From the NCBI GenBank assembly GCA_026770025.1, contig JAMXDE010000043.1:372001-436000 (forward strand): a DNA stretch of 64,000 nucleotides, written 5' to 3'. The position numbers were made by a program, and so were the translations under genes. Source of the stretch: Craspedostauros australis (Eukaryota; Bacillariophyta; Bacillariophyceae; Mastogloiales; Achnanthaceae). How positions within the stretch are numbered: position 1 is the stretch's first letter; every line of letters begins with the position of its first letter. Positions 1-10,348 of this stretch are shown here, piece by piece. Below the pieces are notes generated by a model. The model worked only from the letters and a program-made list of their open reading frames with translations, made no database searches and was not told the origin of the DNA.

Positions 1-2281
1 CATCCACGACCCCTGCTCCATGCCACTCCATCCAGTTCAGGTCTCTGGACATCACCACCTTGTTGGTATCGACCTTCAGCATCCGATAGGTATCGCCTGC
101 ATGGTTGTCAGCATAGCCCAGCATCACCGTTTTGAATGCTTTCGGTGTAAGCTTCGGCTTCTTGGCGCGATCCGTTACGTATCCGACGCGTCCCCATTCC
201 ATCAGATGCGGATAGAGCTTGGGATTCTGGCCGTAGAAGGTTTCATCTGGACTCTTGTCGTTGCCTGTCGTGACTGTCAGGTTATGGAGCCGGGTTGCCG
301 TGTGGATTGCCTCCGCCCAAAGCCGTCCTTGTGCCTCATCAGTGAGATCAGCATCCAACATGAGCGCCAGTGCCGAATCTCGAATCGTCACGAATCCTCT
401 CTCAACAACACCATTCATCATTGGTGTGTTGGGGGCGGTGTACTCCAGTTGGATTCCATGCTCGTCACAGACCTTCTCCAGCTTCCCTTGGTTCTCACCA
501 GCATTGTCACACCGAATGGCCTCCACCTTCAGGTCTGCACCTTTGAGTTTGGTGAGTAGAGTCTCCACCTGTCCTGCAAGCTGGCTCTTGTTTGTCAGGA
601 AGTAACTCCACTTCTTCTTGGAAACCTCATCCACAATCAACAGCCAGTAGTTGCTTCCTTTGGCCGTCTTCTTGTATGGACCAGAGATGTCCAGGTATAG
701 GCGTTGAGCGATGTGGGTAGCTTTCTCAAATGCCTTCTTCCTCACTCCCTTCGCCTTTGCTTTTGCCTTTGCACATGCCTCACATGCTCTCCAAGTCCCA
801 GTGAGTGACCAGCCTGCCTTTGCTGCTGTCAGCTTGGTGTAGCGCTCGTTTGGATGCCCCAGGATGCGATGAGCTCGATTGACATCCATGGTGCTCTTCC
901 TCTCCACAGTTCCCGTGGCCATGATGGATTCCGTTGGCTTCCCCTTTGACTTGCATTTGAGGAAGTACAGGTTGCCGTCTCCATTGTCATCTTCATGTTG
1001 GAACTTCAGACTGATGTTGGCGCTTGGATGTTTCAAAGTGATATCATCCTTGCCTCCACTGAGCGTGCATCCCTTCTCCAGGAATTGGGGAATACTGATG
1101 ATGTTGTGTGCAAATCCTGGGACCACGAAGACTGACTTCAAGATGAACTCGGTACCGTCCAGGCACTCTCCATGAAATTCCCCCACATGGGTTGGTGTCA
1201 CCATGTTGCGGTCTCCCACCTGCACCTGTCTGTCATCGGTGACCGCCACCAGATCTGTGATCCCTTCGGTTGACCAGGTCACATGGCATGTAGCTCCGGT
1301 GTCAGCCAGCCACTTGTTCTTGTCTCCAGCCTGCCTGCCATCTGTCCCAGTTACATGAGATATCGCTGCCATACCAACAAACATTCCAGAGTGGGTGTTC
1401 CCAGATCCTCCTGCTTGTCCGCCCTGTCCGTTCTTCTCCGGACAGTCCTTGGCCTTGTGCCCTTGCTTCTTGCATCTGTAGCACTTGATTTGTTGGAGGT
1501 AGTCATTGTTGTTGGTTGGTGGCTTGGTGCACTCTGCTGCCTTGTGTCCGTATTCTCCACACTTGCGACACGTGCCCTTGAACCCGCTCTGATACCCCTT
1601 CGTCATGGTGTTGAAGGCCTTGTTGGTTGAAGTCGACGCAGTGCTCCCATCCTCACTCGTCCTCACCTTCCTCTTCCAGAATCGGATCAGGGACTTCTTC
1701 AGCGACTCCCACTTGAGGTCTCCATCATTCAGCTCTCTATCCAGTGTAGTCTTCACCTCGCTGTAGATCTCCTCCGGTAGGTTCACCATCACATGCGCAA
1801 TGCAGTCGTCATCCGTCTTCTCCACGCCGAAATCCTTCAGCTCCTTCACAATCTTGTTGATTCTCATCATCCACTGGCTTGGATCCTCTTCCGGAGTCTG
1901 CAGTGTACACATGGTGAACTCGTTGAGCTTCGTCACCTTGTCTGCCTTGTCCCGCGGTGCATACCTGTCCTGAAGTGCCTTCAACGCTGCCACAGCATCA
2001 CCCTTGGGTTGGTGATCTGTCTTGCACTCCCTCACAATGCTTCTCGCCAGCCCCTCAGTGCTGAGCATCAGTGTGCTGTATGCTGCCTTGTTCATCCGCT
2101 CAGCCTTCTTCTCTGCTTCGCTCTTGGCTGCCTGATCATGCCTTGGTACCGCGACTGTCTCGTCCAACACCTCATCGTACCCCTTGCACGCAGCGAGAGC
2201 CATGAAGACGTCCAACCACTCGTCAAAGTCCTCGCCATCGAACTTGACGATCTTCACCGACTTGACCCCGTCTTCATCCAT
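1..2281 (-). CDS. Copia (Ty1) gag-pol polyprotein, 3' part outside the window
   Basis: The minus strand is open from an ATG at 2281 to base 1, about 760 codons, with an in-frame stop just upstream of the ATG. It is the gag-protease-integrase half of a Copia retrotransposon. In order: a Gag domain (FDGEDFDEWLDVFMAL near residue 15), two CCHC zinc knuckles (CRKCGEYGHKAAEC near 237, CYRCKKQGHKAKDC near 265), an aspartic protease motif (WLADTGATCH near 324), the integrase HHCC region (HRILGHPN, then CEACAKAK), and the integrase catalytic core (LDISGPYKK near 528, RCDNAGEN near 589, NTPMMNGVVERGF near 615). Reverse transcriptase and RNase H should follow left of base 1. No stop or frameshift was found, so this half could be functional. 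The Copia assignment rests on integrase lying before the expected RT and on the conserved motifs. Confidence 0.93.
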   Translation of the reverse strand, partial: MDEDGVKSVKIVKFDGEDFDEWLDVFMALAACKGYDEVLDETVAVPRHDQAAKSEAEKKAERMNKAAYSTLMLSTEGLARSIVRECKTDHQPKGDAVAALKALQDRYAPRDKADKVTKLNEFTMCTLQTPEEDPSQWMMRINKIVKELKDFGVEKTDDDCIAHVMVNLPEEIYSEVKTTLDRELNDGDLKWESLKKSLIRFWKRKVRTSEDGSTASTSTNKAFNTMTKGYQSGFKGTCRKCGEYGHKAAECTKPPTNNNDYLQQIKCYRCKKQGHKAKDCPEKNGQGGQAGGSGNTHSGMFVGMAAISHVTGTDGRQAGDKNKWLADTGATCHVTWSTEGITDLVAVTDDRQVQVGDRNMVTPTHVGEFHGECLDGTEFILKSVFVVPGFAHNIISIPQFLEKGCTLSGGKDDITLKHPSANISLKFQHEDDNGDGNLYFLKCKSKGKPTESIMATGTVERKSTMDVNRAHRILGHPNERYTKLTAAKAGWSLTGTWRACEACAKAKAKAKGVRKKAFEKATHIAQRLYLDISGPYKKTAKGSNYWLLIVDEVSKKKWSYFLTNKSQLAGQVETLLTKLKGADLKVEAIRCDNAGENQGKLEKVCDEHGIQLEYTAPNTPMMNGVVERGFVTIRDSALALMLDADLTDEAQGRLWAEAIHTATRLHNLTVTTGNDKSPDETFYGQNPKLYPHLMEWGRVGYVTDRAKKPKLTPKAFKTVMLGYADNHAGDTYRMLKVDTNKVVMSRDLNWMEWHGAGVVD

Positions 2282-2340
2282 CTTGTCGTTGTTCTTCAGC
2301 CCTGATGGCCCAACTTCGTGTGTCTGAGTGTCTCAAGACA

Positions 2341-2352
2341 CGTTTTAAAACG
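2341..2352 (-). other. 12-bp palindrome at the primer-binding position of the left Copia
   Basis: Immediately inside the 5' LTR (minus strand) the sequence is CGTTTTAAAACG, a perfect palindrome, where a retrotransposon normally has a site starting TGG that pairs with a tRNA 3' end. It is followed at once by a second hairpin, GTGTCT-TG-AGACAC. The palindrome recurs with compensated changes beside two other Copia LTRs in this window (19580-19591, 49405-49416). Confidence 0.7.
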
Positions 2353-3015
2353 TGTTGAAACAGGTCTCAATCCTGTTGCTCATGTAGACCGGGTGGGGCT
2401 ACAATTGGTTCACTAAGTTAGTTGTTCTGTTATCCCGGGTTTGTAGGTTGGTGATTCCTCTTTCTCTGCGATTTATGAGCTCGACTTGTCTGTCAAAAGT
2501 CAACTCATGTCAATCTCCAGTTGCCCTGCAAACTCGTGTAGTTCTGACTCCTATTGAGTCAGATCATTTCCTAATTCCTAACGATCCACCGCGATGTGAA
2601 TCCTCGACCTGCGCCAGTTTCCCGCAGTTCGTCGTGTTGTTGTCTTATTTGGTCTTGGTTGTGTCAGACAGAGATTCAGGAACTCGATTGCGTCAGTCTC
2701 TAATCCTGACGTCTTACCTAAGTGGTTCCTCTCATCCATATATATCTGGTCTTGCTCCTCTGCTGACGTTCATGCTCTGCTCCTCACGTTCCCGCTGACG
2801 TTAGATTCCTCTCGATCGGTAGATTATTTGTTTCTGAAGATTCCGAGATTCTTTCGTCATATTCGAGGATTCTGCTGTAAATTTCCGTTTTCGGGTTTGG
2901 AACATTTGATCGTGAGAAGGAGTTCTGGACAAACAAATATGTGTGAGCAGTCATTTGCGCAACTGTGACCCCTACCAGGTCATACACGAATCTGAATATT
3001 CGTCATGTTCCAACA
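2353..3015 (-). repeat. 5' LTR of the left Copia element (outer boundary provisional)
   Basis: On the minus strand this segment starts TGTTGGAACATGACG and ends CTGTTTCAACA directly before the palindrome at 2341-2352, so it has the TG...CA ends of an LTR. The inner edge (2353) is firm. The outer edge is a choice: a TGTTG...CAACA pair would also fit an end at 3126 (774 bp). The matching 3' LTR lies outside the window, so neither edge can be checked by comparison. Confidence 0.6.
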
Positions 3016-4483
3016 TAAGGTGATGGACAGCTGTGCTAACAGCATCTGCGGGCATTGTGGTTGCGAACAGCATACTATTCTATCTCTGATGAACTTTCGT
3101 TCATCCGGTTTAGGTTGCCAGCAACAAGTTGACCAGCGTGGAATGTGTGCGGACGAAATGGTACAGAAGTAGAGCGCTCTCAGGGTCCAACGCGTGTCCG
3201 AAACCGTTCCCTATCCACGGATGCCTTGATGAGGAATAGATTCTGTGATGCAGAAGTCGAAGAATCGATGGTATATTTGGCAACGAGCGACAGACTGCAA
3301 TACACTTACGTACACGGATTCGTTTTCACATCCTGCCGCAAAGTAGGTGCAGATCCTTTGGCTCCCGTGCTTGAATACCTGTCTCAAAGTTGTGCGATAC
3401 TCGTGGCGTACACGTAGAGCTTGCAGCTGCGTTTGCTTTCCTGCCCAGATTGATTTGGAGATGAATCGTGTTGGTCCCTCGTTTTCCGTCGTAGTTTGTG
3501 TCTCGGTTCATGTGGTTTGAAGAAACGCATCCAAATCGAGGACTGCACTGGCTTGGGCACACGACATCCTCGGAACGTACGGTACTGCTTGTTCATGTAC
3601 GCATTCCAATCGTAGCATTGAATGGGAATGGAACACAGGAAGAGGAATACTGTTGGCTAAAGGTACCGTATTTGATAGCCACGGTACCAAGCGTGGTGTG
3701 TGTACCTCTGGATGTGAAAGAGCAGCCATGGCGTTGTTCCTCGCTGCGTTCAGTGATCGGCACCCTCCTCCCGAAGGGGTTGTGGTTCCTCATCGCGCGC
3801 GCGTCTGAGGCCAGAGGCGGGGATATCGACAGCAGCGTGGATGGGTAAGTGTTCTGTGATTGCTTGACTATGGTGCGCGAGTGCCATATCACACGTTCCT
3901 TGTTCGGCGGTCGATGAGTATGGAATGTGTTGATGGATGTTCTGTGCTGCGAATGCTCCACTTTGGGGCGTTCGTTGACTCTCCTCTCTGCAGGTTGTTG
4001 CGCAATAGTGGACGGCTTGGCTTGTATTATGCCTACGATGGCTGTGCACCTTGCGTCGTGCAGTCATAGGCGGAGTGCTCATGGATGCTCTCAATCACTC
4101 ACAGGTGTTCTTCGGTCATCAAAGACGAAGACGCAGAACTTATGGAGTGTGATCAGATCACATTTGTGAAGCACATCCAAGGAGCGCGCTTCAGTCGCTT
4201 GCCGAGTATGGAATGCTGTCCTCTATGTCGAGTGGTAGCGGGACGTGGAAGCCATTGATGGCGCGCAATCCTGTCCGTCGCGCGGATTCTTGGCGCTGCC
4301 AAGTCACGATCGTCGAAAAGCCAGTCATGAGTGTGACAAACCCATCATTCCCACGCTCTTTCTATCGAAGAATCCCCATCGAGCCAGGAATGCGTGAGGA
4401 TTGGCCCTCTTGGGGATGCATCCGTCCATAGAGCACTTCCACAACACTCCACGACTTCCATTCCGCACAGCGCTGGAAGCTGC
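3016..4483. other. Intergenic, no gene recognised
   Basis: Only short overlapping open frames on both strands, none with a recognisable motif. A CG-rich patch lies near 3,790-3,830. An upstream exon of the membrane-protein gene at 4484 is possible, because a CAG acceptor-like site (ending TTCCGCACAG) lies just before it, but no exon could be identified. Confidence 0.5.
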
Positions 4484-4879
4484 ATGACCATCGGCCGTGA
4501 CAAGGTGCAGCATCTCGTCGCCAACGCCGTGTTGGTCTGCATTCTGCATGCGGCGTTCTTCATCATCCCGCTGCTTGGACACTTGCGCTGGACGGCGTGC
4601 ATCGTGTTCCTGATCGGGATCGTCAAGGAGTTGTCGGATTTGGCGTCCGGCTGGATCGTCGGGCTTCCATGGTGCCATCCGACCTGCCAGTTCGAGCTTC
4701 TCGATATCGCGTTCAATGTGTTGGGCATTCTGGTGGGTGTTTCCACGGTGATCATCGTTCGGTATGGCCATCGGTGTTGGGTGAAGGCGCAGCTGCAGCG
4801 ACGGCAAAAGCGCAATGCCACGGCCGGCTCAGCCGATGCTGATGCTGATGGTGGCGCTCATGATGGTGGTGAGGTCTAA
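4484..4879 (+). CDS. Small membrane protein with DUF2279 (YfiM)-like motif
   Basis: A 131-residue protein beginning MTIGRDKVQHLV; the frame is open upstream but this is its first ATG. The motif set DKVQH (6-10), a glycine then VKELSD (47-53) and FELLDIAFNVLG (about 70-81) resembles the bacterial DUF2279/YfiM pattern DKxxH...GxxKExxD...D...N. Hydrophobic stretches at about 9-31, 36-48 and 73-92 predict two or three membrane segments; the tail is basic, then rich in Ala, Asp and Gly. The biochemical role of this family is not established. In the sequence I see the motif and the hydrophobicity; the family link is inference from a short pattern. An upstream exon is possible. Confidence 0.6.
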   Translation: MTIGRDKVQHLVANAVLVCILHAAFFIIPLLGHLRWTACIVFLIGIVKELSDLASGWIVGLPWCHPTCQFELLDIAFNVLGILVGVSTVIIVRYGHRCWVKAQLQRRQKRNATAGSADADADGGAHDGGEV

Positions 4880-5045
4880 TGCTGCGGCCAATAACTCAAT
4901 AACTCGACAGCAGTCATACCCATTCCATTTATGCTCATACTCAGACTCAAATTCACTCATACTATATCAGAACCTGTATTAAATTCTCTCAAAACTGTTG
5001 ATCCCATTTCGGTGCTCGTACCCTACGTGTCTGCCATCCACACGG

Positions 5046-6683
5046 TTACTTGCGAGATAGATTGCGGAATCCCATCGCCACCTTCTCACGCGCATCGTTG
5101 TCGCTCACCAATATCCAAGTATCGAGGTATTCGTCATCCTCGTCATCGCGCTGCTCCTTGATTTGCGACTGCGCGAGTTTCTTCTTGCGTGCTGGCGACG
5201 ACAAAGGCGACCCTCTCCCACTCAAGGTCGAGCGAGGATGACGGCGCAGGAACCGACCTCCGTCCTCTTGGATCATCTGCACGATGCGCAGGAACAGCGT
5301 GGTCTTGGCGAAACGATCGCTTCTGGCTGCCTTGTACTCGGCCATATGCTGCCCGACGAGCGCCATCATACGTTGCGTACCGACGGAGGATTGGTACGGC
5401 GTGCCGCGTCCCAGCAACACATCCCGCGTCGTCGCGTGGTACACGATTCGTTTTTGCGTCCTCTGCCTGTCCTCGTAACGTCGCCGTTCATCTTCGGCTC
5501 GTCGATGCGATGCCAGGAGCCCTTCCAACTTCTCCTGCTTCAATTTGCCATCGACATTGTACGGCAAAACCTGCGTGCTGATCCCGAACGTCGACAACGC
5601 GTACTGACATTCGACATGCGACCCGAAATGAATGCGCGTGCGCAGTCGCACCTCCTTGGGCGCCGCCGACAGAAACAGCGAAAGCAAGGGTCGCAATGCA
5701 GGATTGTCCAAACAAAAGTGCATGCCGCACGTGCGAATCGGCATGGCGTCCATCATGAGATTCTCGCTTTGCGCCAAGACGGCGCGCGTGAATTCATGCA
5801 GCGACATGCCGACGGCGTACATGATGCCGACGCCGCCTTTGAGCTGTATGCTGACGTCATTCTCGAGGGCCTTCATCATGACGTACCAGATGGCACGCAC
5901 TTGGCTCGTGATGGCGCCGTTGGCGTAGTGGTAGAATTTGTACGTCTCGAAGTAGATCAAGCGGTCCATGCGATCGCGCACAGACGCAAAGATCTGGGCG
6001 CCGCCGTTGGACAGGGCCTTGCGATCATCCGCGCTGAGATCCGTCCAGTCCAGCGATCTGCCCAGCTTGTCCACACCAAACAGCTTGCGCTTCAGCTCAA
6101 AGTGCTGGATGTACTTCTCCACGGCCTTGGACACGTCCATCATCTCGCATCTCAGGAACATCAACCGGAAGTTGGGATCCTGCACGTACCGCGGCGCCAG
6201 AAACCGCGCCTGCCGATGCGCTTCTGCTTGCTTCTTCTTGCTGCGTTGCCGCAAATGTGCATCGAATTCGGCCAATTTGGACTTGCGCATCTGCGGCGTC
6301 TCCTTGAGGTCGTTGGCCACGCCGTGAATCTCCTCGTAGATCGTCTCGCGTTCATCCAAACTCAAATCTTGCATCTCACGCGCCAGCAACTGCTCGCCGC
6401 CTGACGCCTTCCTGGCTGCGACCACGGCCTTGGATGCTTCGAAATCGGCTTGCGATATGTTTGTCGGAAAGAAGCAGCTATCGGCATTGTTGCTGTTTTC
6501 ATCGACAAAGAGGTAGGAGCGATCCACGCCTGCTTGAGAGGATGCCTGTGATGTGGAGCTGAAGGTTGAGACGGATGTGCTGGATGAAGGTGAGGAGCAG
6601 CATCCCGTTGCCGCTGTTGCGATTGCATTGTCCGATTCATCCTCGCGTCGTTCCTTCAAGGTGTTGGAAGCTGTGCGTTTCAT
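5046..6683 (-). CDS. CRAL-TRIO-like protein with C-terminal DUF6824 domain
   Basis: A 545-residue intronless protein starting MKRTASNTLKERR. Residues 1-60 are Ser/Thr-rich and probably disordered; about 100-175 are charged and helical. Residues about 235-385 look like a CRAL-TRIO (Sec14) lipid-binding domain: YFETYKFYHYANG, then GGVGIMYAVGMSLHEF, and LLSLFLSAAPKEVRLRTRIH. Residues about 419-540 match DUF6824, greatly expanded in diatoms: DVLLGRGTPYQSSVGTQR, then GGRFLRRH, and at the end DTWILVSDNDAREKVAMGFR. A Sec14-type domain suggests lipid binding or transfer; the role of DUF6824 is unknown. It may be a lipid-responsive regulator, which is inference. It is divergent from the membrane-protein gene and tail-facing to none of its neighbours. 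The domain calls are by eye. Confidence 0.85.
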   Translation of the reverse strand: MKRTASNTLKERREDESDNAIATAATGCCSSPSSSTSVSTFSSTSQASSQAGVDRSYLFVDENSNNADSCFFPTNISQADFEASKAVVAARKASGGEQLLAREMQDLSLDERETIYEEIHGVANDLKETPQMRKSKLAEFDAHLRQRSKKKQAEAHRQARFLAPRYVQDPNFRLMFLRCEMMDVSKAVEKYIQHFELKRKLFGVDKLGRSLDWTDLSADDRKALSNGGAQIFASVRDRMDRLIYFETYKFYHYANGAITSQVRAIWYVMMKALENDVSIQLKGGVGIMYAVGMSLHEFTRAVLAQSENLMMDAMPIRTCGMHFCLDNPALRPLLSLFLSAAPKEVRLRTRIHFGSHVECQYALSTFGISTQVLPYNVDGKLKQEKLEGLLASHRRAEDERRRYEDRQRTQKRIVYHATTRDVLLGRGTPYQSSVGTQRMMALVGQHMAEYKAARSDRFAKTTLFLRIVQMIQEDGGRFLRRHPRSTLSGRGSPLSSPARKKKLAQSQIKEQRDDEDDEYLDTWILVSDNDAREKVAMGFRNLSRK

Positions 6684-7090
6684 GTCTCTTCACTTCTCAG
6701 CTTTTCTGCCTCTCAATGGTATTATATTGCGGTATACCAATACTCTCGGAGTATGTATTGTGATGGATTGCGTCAGGTTTGGTCTCTGGTGGTGGACACA
6801 AGTGTGTGTGTGCGAGCGTGGCACGTACGCACGAAGGAGTTTGGGTGGATTCTGTTGTTCCCACTTACCTTCCAAACGCTTCGTCGATGTTCCTTTCTCC
6901 TCAAGTTCTCATTTCCCACAGCCACCTTGCACAACATCGATGGAATAACCACAACGATCGTCATCATCATCATCAACATCCACAACTACACTATTACACT
7001 CGCACAAGTATAATTGGTGGTAGCAAAAAGTTCATTTAGTGTATTACATCTTCAACATCTATTCGGAATCGCATTCCCCTTGTTTCACAC

Positions 7091-10000
7091 CTACAACTCA
7101 TCTTCCAGCTGTTCGACTTCGCTGGTGCGATGATGATCGGCATGGGTCTTGCGCGTGACGCGGGTCAAGGGATGATCCGTGTCGTCCATGAGGTTGGGTT
7201 GGGAGTTGTGTACGTAGTAGTTCAGTATTCGGGATGAGGCGGCGTTCCCGGCATCGATTGGGTCGTCCATCTGCCCCTCCTGGTCGAGCTGTCGCGCCTT
7301 CAGCAAGTGATCCTTCACGTCGATCGCGAGCTTCTTTCCCAGTTCCACGCCCCACTGATCGAACGAGTTGATGTCCCAGATGAAGCCTTGGACCGTCGTC
7401 CTGTGCTCGTAGATGGCGAGGAGCTGGCCCGTGGCGTAGGCCGTGAGCTTGGGCAGCAGCAGCGACATGCTGGGCCGGTTGCCCTTGAAGGTTCGGTGAG
7501 GCACAAGATCTTCCTCCACGCCTTCGGCGCGCACCTGATCGGCCGTCTTGCCGTACGCGAGCGCATCGGGCTGGGCGAAGAAGTTGGCCATGAGCTCGTC
7601 GTGGCTCGACAGGGTCTCGTCATCGAGGCACAGATCGTGCTGCGACTGGCAAAATCCGATGAAATCGCAGGGGCATGTCTGTCCCATGTGAAGCAGCTGG
7701 AAGAAGGAGTGCTGTCCGTTGGTTCCCGGTTCGCCGAAATCGATCTCGCCGACCGGGTAATCGGCCTCAACACCGTGCCTCGTCATGACCTTGCCGTTCG
7801 ACTCCATGTCCAGCTGCTGGATGTGGGCCGGGAGCTTCAGCAAGGCCTCGGCGTACGGCAATGTAGTCCTCGTCTTGTACTTCATGAAGCTCATGTTCCA
7901 AACACCGAGCATGCCCATGATGACGGGGATGTTGCGATCGAAGGGCGCTGACATGAAGTGCTCGTCGATGGAGTTGGCACCCTTCGTTGTTTAGACAGAT
8001 AGAAACATGCGGAGTATGCACGTTTGTATAATGTTCAGGCCGGCAAATTGTGTGAGCGTGTGGCAGGCACAATAGTGTACAGCAAGCGAGGTTAGAAAAT
8101 ATTGCACAATGTATATCACGCGCTCAGTCCAAACCCATACAAATCACACAAAACAAACAAAAGTACGCACCTTCAGAAACTTCTCAAAGACATCGAATCC
8201 GTACAGAAGCGAGATCGGAACGGCACCTGCAGCACTGCAGACGGAGTACCGTCCACCGACCCAATCCCAAAATTTGAAGAAATAATTCTGCGTGTCGATT
8301 CCAAATTCTTCCACGTGGTGCGTGGCTGAAACGCTGGCGCAGGCCACGACGTGCTTCTGCACGACGCCGGGATCGTCGCCCATGAAATCCCACAGCCACT
8401 GTCTCATGATGCGGGCGTTGAGCATGGTCTCGGCCGTCGTGAAGGTCTTGGACACGACGATGACGAGGGTTTCTTCGGGATCGAGATCCGCGCATGTGCG
8501 CTCGACGTCGACGGGATCGACGTTGGCGAGGAAGCGCAGCGTGTATCCCAAGGCTGAATGCACGCCTTCCGGTTCGGTCTTGAGGACCTCGTGGAGGAAT
8601 TCGGGGCCGAGGTAGGAGCCGCCGATGCCGACGCTGATGATGTTGCGCAGGCGCTTGCCGGTATGACCGCGGATGGTGCCGGCGCGAACGCCTTCGGTGA
8701 AGGCCTTGATCTGGTCGAGGACCTCGTGCACCTCCTCGACGACGTTGACGCCGTCGACCATGATGGGCTCGTGGTCGCGGTCGGCACGCAGGGCGGTGTG
8801 CAGGACGGCGCGCTTCTCCGTGAAGTTGATCTTCTTTCCCGTCATCATGTCGCGGATGCGCTCGTCGAGCTTTTGCTTCTTGGCCAGATCCTGCAGCAGC
8901 TGCATCGTTTTGAGGTTGGCGCGTTGACGCGAGAAGTCGAGGTAGACGCCGTCGTGCTCGGCAAACATTTTGTTGCAGCGCTCCGTGTCCTGCAGCATGT
9001 CACGCAGGTGCATGCGGTTGATCTCGGAATGCGCGTGGGCCTCGAGACGCTTCCATTCGTTGGTGGAGGAGACGAGCATGGGGTTCTTCTTTTTGTGCGT
9101 CGCGATGAAGGTGGGGATGTCATCGGAGACGCTGGCATCGACGGCGACGTGGAAGATCTCGGGATCGCCCTCCTCATCATCATCTCTGCGGCCGGTGTTG
9201 GTACGTGCTGTGGCACCGTTGACCTTGCCTTGGTCGTCGTCGTTCTTGTCGCCGTCACCACCAAAGTGCTGATGCATGAAGCTGGTGGCCGCCTGTCGGT
9301 GATGTTCCCATCCAATGCGTGAGACGAGGCGCATCGGGAGGTGGATCTGCGGGATCTTGAATCCCTGCGATTCCTCCTGACCTTTGTCGTTGTTGTTATT
9401 TTCGGATTTCGATGTCTGCATCTGCGACCGCCTGTTGTTCTTTCTGCGGGCAGTACGTCCCTTGCGTGGCATATCGCTGGTGTTGTTCGTCGTGGTGGTG
9501 GATTTGGTGTCATTGTTGTTGTTGTTGCGGCGTTTGTTGTTGTTGTTGTTCGATTGCGTGGTGGGTGGGACGAGACCGTTGACACGCGACTTGGTCTCCT
9601 TTGATGATGTCTTTGGCAATCCGTTGACGATGCCACGCGATGCACGCGGGACACTAATGTTGGGTGGCGTGATGAACGGTGATTCCGTGAGCGGGAGCGG
9701 CTCATGACGTTCGAAGAAGAGCTTGAGGTTTTCTTCTTCGCGAATGAGCTTGTACTCGCGCTCGGCCCGGTCAGCCACGTTCCGCCCCATGTCCGTGATG
9801 GCATCGGCGTCGGCACTGACGTCCACCTCGACTTCGGCATCGAGCGATGTGGCCGCTGCGTTGGAGGATGTGGTGGATGCCGATGCCATCTCCTCGTCGT
9901 CGGTCCTCTTTTGGTTGGGCTTCCTCCTGTTCTTTTTGCGGTTCTTGTTCTTATCGAAGCCGTTGCCGCCGCTGACGTCGGTGGGGCGCTCTGCGAGGAC

Positions 10001-10348
10001 GCTGAGACGCGTCGTGACGGCCGGGCCGCTGCCGCCCATGCAGTTGTGATTCCAGTTGGCGGGCGGGATTGGCTTCATCACAAGATGACGATTCCATATC
10101 GCCCTTATCCTGCGTGGTGGAGCCCATGCCTCAGTGATGCTGTGGGAGACGATGACGATGATGAGGGCGAGAAGCAAGGGTGCGTAGAGTTGCACGGTGG
10201 TGCGTGCATGGCAGTGACGCGATTGTGATTGTAATGGTGTGGTTGGCGATGATGATGGAGTTTGCAAATGGTGAGTGGAACGTGAGGAAAGAGGAGCTTG
10301 CGCTGCGTGCCGCTGTTGCTTCGGTTTGCGTTGTCGTGAGTGCGTCAT
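7091..10348 (-). CDS. GPI: Glucose-6-phosphate isomerase, plastid-targeted, two exons
   Basis: Interconverts glucose-6-phosphate and fructose-6-phosphate. Exon 1 is 10348-8171 (ends FEKFLK before donor GTGCGT), exon 2 is 7981-7091 (starts GANSIDEHF after acceptor AACGAAG); phase 0, 1,022 residues. Family signatures: ISVGIGGSYLGPEF (about 569), VVSKTFTTAET (about 632), WVGGRYSVCSAAG (about 700), FGEPGTNGQHSFFQL (about 806) and WDINSFDQWGVELGK (about 925), which includes the catalytic Lys. A hydrophobic segment at 55-68 ending TEA|WAPP (A74/W75) fits a diatom plastid signal. Odd: about 50 polar residues precede the hydrophobic core, and residues about 80-460 are a low-complexity Asn/Thr/Lys/Arg-rich extension, so the protein is nearly twice the usual 550 residues. 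The start is the first ATG of the frame. Identity is sure; targeting is likely. Confidence 0.95.

Noticed and set aside
5163-6404. 413-codon plus-strand frame antisense to the CRAL-TRIO/DUF6824 gene
   Set aside because: Shadow of a GC-rich coding region; no domain.
8558-9322. 254-codon plus-strand frame antisense to GPI
   Set aside because: Shadow frame; the minus strand encodes conserved GPI residues here.
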